DNA of 64,000 nt from Thermoguttaceae bacterium (lineage in GTDB: Bacteria; Planctomycetota; Planctomycetia; Pirellulales; Thermoguttaceae), in NCBI GenBank assembly GCA_017447865.1, contig JAFSMO010000099.1, positions 33,576 to 97,575 on the forward strand, given 5' to 3'. Made by a program: the position numbers and the translations under genes. The notes beneath the pieces are model-generated. The model saw only the letters and a list, made by a program, of their open reading frames with translations, was not told the DNA's origin and searched no databases. Of the stretch, positions 1 to 12,000 are shown piece after piece (position 1 is the first letter of the stretch; every line of letters begins with the position of its first letter).

Positions 1-3000
1 ACGCGCGGTATCGCCGTCCAGGATGAAGGTCTCGCCCCTGCTGGCGTTAACATTCAGGCTCACGTCCTGACTGTCAAACGCCACCGTGTTGACGTTCTTC
101 ACGATGAAGGTATAGGAGCCGGTGCTGATGGTCAAGACGCCGTTTTCGATGGTGACGGCCTCATTGCCAGCGCCCTGAACCGTAACGTTCACGATCGCGG
201 TTCCGGACAGGTAGCCGTTGAACGTATACGTGTCGCTGCTGGTCAGCTCGATGGCCTTCCCGTTGATCGTCACGGACGGCTGTTCATCGCCGAGCACAAC
301 GGCCACGGTGGACGCGGTGTTGCTTTCGGTGTAAATGGTGGTCTTTCCGGTGTCCTCGCTCACACGCGGACCGGTGGGGGTTTGCACGCCGGTCGAGTAA
401 GAGGTCGAGAAGTTATCCAGACCACCCGTGGCCTGCAGCGGGATGTAATCGTCATCTTGGAGGATCTGCTGCAGGTTGGCGTTGGAATCGTAGCTCGAGA
501 CGTAGCTCTTGAAGATGCTGGTCCCGAAGGTATTGTTGAACAGGTTGATGATTTGCGCCGAGGTCATATCCGCGTAATCATCCGGGTCGTTGTGATAGAA
601 CGACGCGAGGAGTCCTACGATCGTCTGGACGTTATTGAGCGGATCGTCAATACCAGCGATTGCCGGACCGTCCCAAACCGTCACAATATCGCCGTAGCAG
701 CTCATCGCGATGTCCGGGTTCTTTTCATCCTGCGGTTTGTAAACATTCACGAGGATTTCTTTCCCGGTCTTCGTACGGACGTTGCTGTCACCGCGGATCG
801 TGTTGGTTTCAGGATCGACGTCCGTAATGGACTTGTACGCGATCATGTACACACCCAGGTCTTTCGTGGACTGATCTTCCTGACCGTAGGAAGTCCAGGC
901 AATCGCGAAGGAGGTGTTCGGCTCTTTCCTCGATTTGGTCGTCACGTTTCGGGTAATGGCGACAGTCGGCGACTTCTGATCGAAGTATGGATAGGAATTG
1001 GCTTTCTGCTCTCCCGTCCAGGCTCCTGTTCCATTGCCCTTGTAATCGTAGGTACGGAACTTGATGTCGTAATCGCCATTCTTTTCCTTGGAGGACCAGG
1101 CGATCACAAAGTCACCATTGTCGTTCATCGCGATATCAGGCGTTTCCTGACGGTCATGCTTGTACTGATTCACCAGGGTTTCCGTGCCCAACTCGCCGTT
1201 GAAGCCGGTGTAGCCGGAAATGTACTCACCGCTGTCGGACGAATTGGTGACCTCAAATTTCTTGAGGTAGATGTCCAAATCAGTGCCTTTGGAGCTATCC
1301 GATGCCCAAACCACGACGACGTTTTCTTCACCATCGACGGCGACAGAAGAGGTAATCTGCGAGTAGGTGCTGATGTTATTGACCAACTGCGGAGTCTGCT
1401 GTCTGTAAATCGGCAGGTAAGTCAACTTGTTATCGCTGGAGGTGTTCTCGTCCACATCGGCGACCTTGAAACGAGCCATGTAAATGCCGTTTTTGTCATT
1501 CTGCCAATAGTACGTGCCCGAACCAGAATCTTTCGAGTTGTCCACGGACCACGTAACCACGAACGTGTTGTCGGCTCTGGAGTACGCAACCGAAGAATCT
1601 TTCTGGGTTCCCGGGGTCGAGTAGTCCGGGAGCTTGCTAAAACCGGTGTTCCCGGTCTTCTTGAAGAGGACCGAGGAGTCATCGACGAGGAACGGAACGC
1701 TGGTCGCTTCACCGTCCGTGTTGTACGTCCGGGCGAAGACGTCGAACTCGGCCAGTTCGTCCGCACTCACGCGGGCATCTTCGTTGAGGTCACGCCCATT
1801 GACGGTCCACGTGACGACGAAGTTACCTTCATCATCCATCGCGACGGCCGGATCCAGCTGAATACCTCTCAGACGCAAGGTCTGGCTCTTGGTAACGCCG
1901 TCTCTTGTGACCGTGGTGGTGTAGTTGGAGACGCAGAACTGCTCGCCGACCTTGGTTCCGTCACGGAGGTAACGCTGACCCATGATGACCGTTTCATCGG
2001 AACGTCTGATGGTGGGTTCGTCGTTATCATCGCCCGAGTCGTTGCCATCATCACCCGTGGATGTACTGATCACAACAGGAACTTCCGAAACCCAAACGAC
2101 GACGTAATCGCCCCATTTGTTCATCGCGACCGCCGGATCGGACTGGGTGGCGACGGAGAGCGAGTTCACCTCGTTGTCGCTTTCCTGACCGGAATCGCCG
2201 GAATCATCAATTTCGGAGTTCACGCTGGATTCATCATCGAGGTCGGCGACCACGGTGAAGACCAAATCGTAGTTTCCGCCAGGAGTTCCGTCGGCGTCGC
2301 CGTCCAGCTTGTTGCCAAAGCGGTCCTCGACGTTATCGCTGATGATGATCTGGTAGTTGCCGCTTTCCAGGGAAACGCCATCTCTGAAGACGATCTTGTA
2401 AATGTCCTTTTCGGAATGGTTGTCAACGCTTCCTGTGTAGCTCGGGTCGATGTTGTCGAAACCGATTCCACGGGCGTCGTTCGCCAGCTCGATGTGGTCC
2501 ACGATGTCGGACGTAACATTCACGCCGTCGCGGCGGATGATGATGTTGCCCTTGTACAGGATACTGGTCTGACCGCGTTCCTTAATGGCGCCGCCGTTTT
2601 GACCGTTTTTCTGGCCCCAAAGCTGTTCATCGAATGTGATGTACAGACCGTCGTTGATTTTCCCGTAAACGGTCGTATTGTTACCAAGGTTGGAAAGGTT
2701 CACGAGCGAATCGACGCCGACGCGGTCAAGCTCGTTACCGTCACGATCGAGATTTTCTTTGACGATGTACTCGAAGTAAATCTTGCCGTTGTCGCAGCGG
2801 ACCGTCGCGGTGATGTTCGAGACCTTGCCGTTGATGATGAGGTTGCCGTCGCTGGAGTAGGTTTCCGCGGCGACTTTACTCGCGGAGGTCTTGCCCTCAC
2901 GGGTGATGTAGTAGCCTTCGGAGTTCTTGAGGTAAGCTTTGCCGTCCGCGACCCAGCACTGACTGACCACCACCGGTTTGTCGTTAATGATGACCTGATT

Positions 3001-6000
3001 TCCGTTTTTGTCAAGCAGATTGCCGGCCGAATCGATCAGGCTATCCACCACCGTAGCCGTGGCTTTTTCGTTGCCGTTGGCGTCGTAGTACTTCCGGGTG
3101 GTTTCCGACATGATGAAGACTTTACCGTCCTGAATGACGACCGTCGCGCTGATGTTCGTGACGTTTCCGGCAGAATCGACCAGTTTGCCGCCCTGGAGCA
3201 GCGTCGCGGCAGGCTGTTTGCCGGCAAGTTCGTTTCCATCCAGGTCGTAGTACTTCGACCCACTCTGGATGTAAAGTTTGCCGCCTTCCATGAACAGATT
3301 GTCGACTTTGATGTTCGTGCCGACGATGCAGCCGTTCTTGGTCACGGTGATGGCTTCGTTTACGAAGTAGCCGTCCCGGTCAATGAAGTAATAGTCTTCG
3401 TTCTGGAGGTACGTGTTTCCGTCCTCGATCAGGAAGTTGACGTAAATCGGGTTGCCATTCTCGTCCAGAATGTCTTTTCTGTCGGAATCGATGAGTTCCC
3501 CTTCAACTCCGATGATGGTCGGAGTGAATTCGCCCGCGATGCGCACCACGACCGGTCCCGCATCATCGTCAGACTTGTAGATGGAACGGGTGAAAATGTT
3601 TTCGGAACCCGTGGAGCTGTTCACGAACGTTTCGTCGCTCTGCCACGCGAAGAAGATGTCGCCGGTGGCGGTCATGGCCACGTTCGGAATGCGCTGGTTT
3701 CCATACACGGTGGTATTGACGCGCATTTCCGTGCCGCTTTCACCGTTGACGCCGTACAGCGACGCATGGTCGGTCGCTTCCGCGGTGGAGGCGAAACGCT
3801 GCATGTAAATGCCGTAGTTGTTGGCGTCACCGACGGCCGTTCCGTCGCCGTATTCCTGGAAGCTTTCCCACGTGATGACGAAATCGCCGTCCGCGTCAAT
3901 GGCCACTTTGGAAAGCTGCTGCTGACGTTCCGTGTAGGTGTTGACTTTGAAGTCCGTCTCGGAGACCGGCGTGCCGTCTTTGTTGAAGCGTCTCGCGTAA
4001 ACGTCCGTTTCCGTGTTGGATTCCGAAACGGTGCTGGTCCACGTGATGACAAAATCACCGTCGGCATCCAGAGCCACATCGGACCATCTCTGCGTGCCTT
4101 GAGTGGTCGTATTGACGAGGATCTCACCGCTCGTGGCCCCGTCAACGACGCCGATGATGGAATCGATCCAGTCAGCGTAGTACGCGACCTGCGTATCGTA
4201 GGAGACGTCGCCGTATTTGCATTCCAGCGAGAAACCGCCGGCGCAAATACCACCGATGACGGCTTCGCCATTCACCGTGATGAAGCACGGACCTCCCGAG
4301 TCACCCTGGCAGGAGTTGGTTTCTTTCGCGCCAACACCCAGGTCACTGGTGATGGTGTCGCCGTACAGGCCTGTGATGTATTTCGGCAGGGTGTTGTTTT
4401 CGTCCGTTCCGTCGTCGAAGTCGAAGTACAGGAAACCATCATCACCAATGTATTCCCAACGGTTCTGACCGGTGTGCATCGTGCCGTTTACGTCGTTAAT
4501 GGCGCCGGTCGTACCGGTACCGTAGGTCCCGAAACCGTAGCGGGTGTAAATCGCGCCAAGTTCGGCTCCCATCTGGCGGTTGATCCCGTAACCAGTGACG
4601 GTGCCGGTGAGGCTTTCCGACAGTTTGATCAGGGCGATATCGCCGAACTGGTTGTTCGGATTGTAACCGGGGTAGAGGTAAACATCGGAAACGTATGCAG
4701 TGACTTTGGTGCCGCTTGTGTTGTAGAACTCGACCACGGTATTGCCGGAGTTTGAGATGACTCCATCCGAGTTCACGCAGTGCTGCGCGGTCAAAACGTA
4801 AGTGCAATCTCCATCGGAAAGAAGCACACCAGAACCGCTCCAGCCCATTCCCGTCTGCGCATCAGCGAGCACCGAAATCATCGCGACGCCGGATTGCGTG
4901 GAGAGCGGTTCTTCTTCGCCGTCCATCCACGTGATTTTCTCGGTGACTTTGCCCAGTGTGGTCCCATCTTCCGCTTTGATCGTGCCGTTCATCAGGCCGA
5001 TTTCCTCGTTGCTGCTGAACTGACGCGCGTAGATGTCGGTATCCCAGGCGTCCGTGGCGTCCGGCGAGCTGCTCGTCCAGGAAATCACGAAGTTGCCCTT
5101 GTAATCCATGTCGATGGCAGCGTACATCTGGTTGCCATCCTCGGTCTCGTTGACCTGGAACGGCGATCTCGAGCCATTCAACGATTCCGAAACCGCCGCA
5201 GAGCCTTTGCTGTCCTTGCTGGTGAGGATTTCCATCAGATCGATATTCGGATCCACGATAGAATTATCGCAGATGATCGTGACGGAAATCTGCGTCCGGG
5301 ATTTGGCGCTGACTTTGAACGTCAGACCCGGAATCTCCAAATCGTCCAGAGCTCTCTGAATGTCACGGTACGTCGTGAAGGTCTTCTGGAACTGGATCCA
5401 GTCGGTCGTGTACTCTTCGTAGGTGTTCGGGTCCGTAACAACTATCTGGAATGAACCACTGAAATCACGCGAGAAGTTCAGGTGCTGGATTTCATCCACG
5501 GCGCCGAGGATCTTTCCGGTCTCATCGAAACGCTGGGCGAAAATGTCCCAACCGGTGGTCTTGTTGAAGGTCTGCCACGTGATGACGAAATCGCCATATT
5601 CCGAGACCGCGACCTGGCTCCACTTGGATTCAGCTTGCGTCTGACTCACGACAAAGGCGTCGGTGATGGCGTTGCCGTTGAGGTCGAAGACCCGCGCGTA
5701 AACGTACGTTTTCTTGTAGCCGTCGTTGGCGTTCGCGGTCCACGTGACGACGAAGTTGCCGTCGCCGCTCATGTCTACGCTGGCGGCAAAGGCCGAGGCG
5801 TCGTCCGTGACCTGAACGACGATGGAACCTTCATCCAACGCACATTCTTCACGGTTTTCACTGAGAGCTTCGTCCCACTTGAGGTACCGAACCTTGGCGT
5901 AAACGCCTTCTTTGCCCGCTTCGTCCGAGGTCCAGACCAGCACGCTGTCGCCTTCCGGGTCGGAAGCCAGAGCGGTCGGGGACCAGAGGTCTTCGGAGTT

Positions 6001-9000
6001 GTCCACATCGACGAAGACCTGATCGCCTTCATATTCATCATCGGGTGTTTCATCAACGACGTCCTGAGCGCCGGTCAGAAGGTCGAAGTTGACGGTGGTA
6101 TTGCCGCCCTCCGTATCGATGCCGTCGCTGTTGAGGTAATTCCCGTTCGCGTCCTGAACGACCTGGCTGAGCTGGAGCTGGTAATTGCCGGTGCTCAGAT
6201 CGACGTCCTCATTCAGAACGACGACCGCTTCCCACTTGTTCTCACGCAGGGCCGTGATCGTACCCATGTTCTGGATGTACGGGTCGGCACTGGCGTTCAT
6301 GCCGAAGTAGATTTCCTTGATGGCGTTGTTGATGATCAGGCCGTCCTTCATGAGGACCCAGTTTGCCGGATTGGTGACGCTGTGGGTCTCGATGAAGTCC
6401 ATTTCGCGCGGGTCGATCGCCGAGGTGACCTTGAGGTAATCCATCATGTCCTCGGTGAACGTGACGATGATCGCACTGGTTTCGTCGGAGGTGCTCAGGT
6501 CTTCGACGGTGTAGCCTTCCAGGATCTTCTGGATGCCGGCCGAGTTGGAGTAGTAAATGTCCGAAACACGCGGGCCGTAGGTGTCGTAAATCTCGTTGTA
6601 GGTCCGGGTGTAGATGCTTTCGCTCGAAGTATCTCCATCGGAGTTCTGGTTGTACTGGGTCCAGACGAACGCGAAGTCGCCTTCGGGGGTCATGCCGACG
6701 TTGCTGAACGCCTGCGAGGTGCCCGCACTGCCGTTGGAATAGGTCGTGGAATCAAACTGTCCGTTACCGCCGTAACCCCAGCCCGGTCTGACAATGTCGT
6801 AGTTCTTCAGCGTGTTCTCATTCCAGTCAGGATACTGAGGCGTCTGATTGTTATTGTTGTTATTGTTGTTGCCCGCGTCCGGATTGTTGAAGGAGAGGTT
6901 GAACGTGATCTCTTCCGCGTCAATGCCGCCACGGTGTTTGATGACGAGGACTTTGTAAACCTCACCATAATTGTAGGGCGAGTTGAAGGAATCGCAGACC
7001 ATATCGACGACTTCGTAGGAATACGCGCCGCCGGCGTTCTGCAAGGCACGCTGGAACGCACCGTATTTCTGTTCAATGGTCGTCGCGCCGCGCAGGTCGA
7101 GGATCACATTTTCATTCAGTTCCCCATCGACCACGAATCGGGCATAATAGCCTTCAACGTTGTTCAGGTCCACCATCATGCAGGGACGGGAGATGAAACC
7201 GGCGGCAAGGTCGTCACTGCCCTGGAAAGCGAATTGGACCATCATTCCCGCGTCGTGCAGCGGGCCCTGGAACTGGACCTCGAACACGTACTTGTCCGCA
7301 CAGAACGTCTGGTAAGTATCGAAGAGCGGATTGGAAATATCATAGGGGGTTTCGTCAAGCAGTCTGGCGTCATCCGTGGAAATTGCGCGGACCTTCACCG
7401 CTCCCTTGAAGGGGAAGTTGGTGGGATAGCCATCTTGCAGATTGTCCTCCCACAAGTTGGGAAGTGCATCGGTGATCGCTTTTTCGAGTTCAATTATAAA
7501 CGCATCGGAATTGAACCCGGTCCCGACGTAGAACTGTCCCATATCCAGGGTAACGGTGATCGGATCGGTCGTAGTCGTAACATTCGTGTTCAGAACGCCG
7601 TAATCAGGCCGCCCGGCACCGGCGCCCAGCGTGATTTGAAGCTGGTTGTACAGGATCTCGTACGAGGAATAGGTTTCGAAATCGTCTTCATTGACGGCTT
7701 CTTTGTCGATCAGCAGTCCGTTATCGTCCAGGACGTAGTTCCCGTCCTCGTCACGCAGATACTTGGTGGCGTACGACAGACCGTTGATGCTTCTGCCATT
7801 GCTGAAGTAATTCGTGCGGTCAAACTTGATGTAGAACTTGCCGTCCTGACCGTCGCGCATCGTGTTCACGATCTGGTCGGCGGAGGTGATCGTCGGATCC
7901 GAGGCGACCGTCTGCGTGCTGGCGCCGATCGGGCTGGCGTCGAAGGAGCTGAACATGACGCCGCTTCCTTCACCCTTGGTCATGTCAAGGACGGAGTGGA
8001 GGATGGCGTACAGTCTGGAGTACTGTTCCATCGTGCAGCCGGCATAACGCGCGGTGGCGTCCTCCATGTTGAAATCGTAATCCGCGACATAATCCGGGGA
8101 AGTCGGGTCGTCCAGATCCGGATCGGCCACACGTCTTCCGGTGACTTCCTCATAAACCAGCTGACCGGCGGCATCCTCGTACACGCTCATGATCGTCATG
8201 TTGACGGGGTTGCCGTTCACGTCTTCGTAGCCGTAGAGGAAGACGAGATTGCCGTCTTCGTCGTAGGTCGTACCAATGATTTCATCGGTGTGGTCGCCGT
8301 AATCGTAGTTCGGATGGAACGCGCGGTCGGACGCCGTGGCCACAAGCGGGAGTTCCTGCGGCGTGCCGTCATCACCAACGACCAGTACGGTGACCGGATT
8401 TCCATCGGCATCCCGGTAACCATAGTAAGCAACGCCGGAAGCGTCGTCCACGAACCGGACACGGTCGCTGTAATTGTGTCCGAAGTTCTTGTCAGTATCA
8501 TCGGGCGAAGCGACACGGACGCGTTCAACGACGAATCCGTTGGAAAGAACGGTGCACATGACCGTCTGGCCGTTCTCGGTCTGGTAACCTTCGACGGTGA
8601 CCGTTCCGGTGTTGATCTCGACGATCCGGTCAGGATCCAGATTTTCCGTGAACGTGTAGTCGTAGGTGGTCACTTCCTGCTCGACTTCTTTACCGTCGGC
8701 GCCTTTTTCCTTCACCTTGGTAACGACCGTCTTCGGGTAGATGACCTGGAGGTAATCACGTTCCGTATCGCCGTCCAAAACACGCACGTAGCGATCCGCA
8801 CCGTTCACACGCGCGACGGCCGGACCCTGCGGGTCGTCATCGAGCTTTCTGTACTCGGTGTAGGTCACTTCGCCGTAACGGTCCGCAGCGGTCGCGACAC
8901 GCTGAAGCGTCACGATCTCGTTTGCGTCATTCAGGACCTGGACCATCATGCCGTTATAGACATGGTGGATGCCGGAATCGGCCGTGACGTTGACCCGGTC

Positions 9001-12000
9001 GTCGTAGTTGTAGTCCAGATGGGCGATTCCGTTATCGGTCGCTTCCGCCATCCGGTACCCTTCAACGACTTTGCCGTCTTCGGTAACGACGCGATAGGTG
9101 CGGCTGTTATCGTAATAGCCGTTTGCCGGATTGCCATCACCGTCGTAGCTGGGATACCACTCGTACATGAAAGTATCCGGATCGTTGAACTGACCGTTCA
9201 GCGCGTGGGCGCAGATGTCCTGGATCGCGGTCTCGACCGGAACGGTCTGATCGCCAGTCAGGGTGGTCACTTCAAACTGGATATAATTCCAGTTGATGTA
9301 CTTCAACAGGTCGGAATTGCTGAGCAGGTTGATCTTGGCCTGCAGCATTTCGATGATGTCACCTCTCAAAGTCACGCCGTCACTGATGTCCATCCCGGCT
9401 CCGTCGTAGGAAACGAGGAAGTCGCCGTCGGCGTCCATCGCAACGGTCGGGTTGTGGTGGTACCAGCTCCACGTCGTCGCGGTACCGGAGTTCATGTTGG
9501 CGCTGTTGATTCTGTACTTGGTGCGGAGGGCCGTAAGATTTCCGTTATTCGCCTGGTACTGGGAGAAATAGGTGTCCACCGTGTCGAAGCCCATTTCGTC
9601 CGTGCCGGCGCCCGTCCACGCGATCCCGATCTGATTTTCTTTGTTGATCTGGATGGAGGTTTTGTTGTCGTAGGAGTACGAAATACCCGTGGGCAGGTGC
9701 TTGTTATCCGTAGCGGAACGATCGCCCGCTTCCAGACCTTCTACCGTATCAACCTGCGTGATGGCCGATTTCTGAAGAGTGGTTTTGTTATTGGCGTCCG
9801 TGTTGAAGGTGTAAACACACATCCGGATCTCGCTTCGCTCCGGCTGGTTCGGATCAGTCCAGTTCCAGGAGACCGCGACGGTTTTGCCATCCGGAGAAAC
9901 CGCGACCTGCGGCATCACGGCATGACCGGTGACTTCCGGCTCCACACGAACCGCCAGACCGTCCGCGGTCAGACCTTCGGTAACGCCGAGGTATTTCAGA
10001 TCGATCTTGTTTCCCTTGTAGTCCAGACACTGCAGGAAGATGCCGTTTTCGAAGGAGAGGGTCTGCGCGGTCTCGGCCCAGACGATGAAGACGTTCCCCT
10101 GATCATCCATCGCGATGCTGGGGGACTGCTGGGGATTGGCCGTCTCGGTGTTGACTTTCATCGACCCGGTTACCGGCTTGAACGCTTTGCCGTCGTTGAC
10201 CTCAACGTACGTCTTCTGTACCCCGTCGTACGCATTGACCATCGACGCCGAGTACAGTCTGGTGTAAATATCCGTGAAGCTTCCCTGGATGTAGGTCTGC
10301 AGCGTGGTGCTCGTCCAGACGAAACCGAAGTCGCCGTTGTCGTCCATCGCGACCGAGGATTCGTACTGGTCCGTGTTCCGGAAGATTTTGGACTTGCGGT
10401 TGAACACTTCGTCCGAAGTCGGGTTGACGCGGAATTCCTGCGAGGATTCCTTCAGCGTCACGACGCTGGCGACGTTCCCGGATTCCTGAATTTCGGTCAG
10501 CAGATCCGGATTATCCGTGATATAGTCCGCGTATTCATCCGCAAAGTAGTCTTCAGAGACCGTGTAAACATTGAGAACACGAAGCTCCTCAATGTTTTGT
10601 TTGCCGGAACCGTTCACGAAGGTGATGTCGAACCCGATCAGGGTCCCTTCGTCATTCAGGCCGTAAACCGGAACGACGCTGACTTCGTAGCACGGGTACA
10701 TGTTCGTCTGAATGCCATCGGTAGGCGCGCCGGTATCAATGGGGCTGGCCTTTCTGGAGGTGCTGTTCGGGCCGTACTCGAACGCGACGGCGATCTGTTC
10801 GGCTGTCGCGGAAGCATCGATGATATAACGGCCGTTTTCATCTTTCTTGTACTCGCCGCTCCAGTTGCCATTGCTCTCGTAGACCTTTTCATACTCGAAG
10901 AAGAATTCGTACGAGTTCGGGAAGCTCACCAGTTCGACCGAAGCACCGAAGGCCGCATCGTCATTGGCGAAACTGACCAGCAGCGGGTTCTGGTAGTCAA
11001 TGAAATCGACGTTTTCGTCCTTGTTGGCGATTTTGAACTCGACTTTATAGGACAGCAGTGTTTCGGCCGTAACCCGGACGTTGCCTTCGCCGAAAATGTT
11101 GACCAAAGCTTCCTGCATCGATTTGGCGTTATCAATCCCGTTATTGTTTTCGGAGAAATAGAAAGTCACGGGATCGGTAACCGGCGACGTTTCCCCATCG
11201 GTGGTGGGATAAGTATAGGAAATCTCACAGTTCCCTTCCAGCGGATCCTCACTTCCATAGGATTTGGCGAACGTGATTTTCTGGGCGTACCATTCGCCGA
11301 CCTGGACCTCGGCTTTGTAAAGCATGTTGCTGTTGGAGACGTTGGACGTGTCAACCGTCAGGCGCTGAACTTCGTCGGTGAAGTAACGGCCGTAAACGTT
11401 GTAGTCCACAAGCTGACGGGAGACCGTACGGGTTCTCTGGTACAGTCTGCCGATCAGCTGAACGATCTCACGCTGACCATCCGGCGTGTTTTCTCCCGTT
11501 TCGTAATACTGGCCGTAGCGGACCTGGTAGCCGCTCTGCGGGGCACTGTCGCCATTTTCATAGACCACATTGTAGCCGTTGTAGATCGTGTATCTTCTGA
11601 CCTGGAAGTTCTCGGCAGTATAAGCGTGGAAATTACCCCAATTATCCGTCCAGCCCTCGTTGCCGTCCTGGTCCACGTAGTAGGTTTCCAGAGTCGTATT
11701 CGCATAGGGGTCATTATACGCCACAAGCGTGACATCATGGGTTTCCCCTTTATCATCGGTGTAATTGCCGTCGATGTAGTTCCGGTCGGTATAGAAAACG
11801 AGCTCGCCTTCTTCGGTGTACCAGCCGACATTTCCGTAGGTGGTGTCTTTGTAGATGTTATCACCGCGGGTCCAGGTCGCGACGTAATCACCGTCATCGT
11901 CGATCGCAACTGCGTTGCCGTTGGTGTAGGTCGTCTGGTTCGTGCTGTACTCGGTATTGACGATGATTTCCGAAACGGTATTCGGAGTCACCGACAGCAG

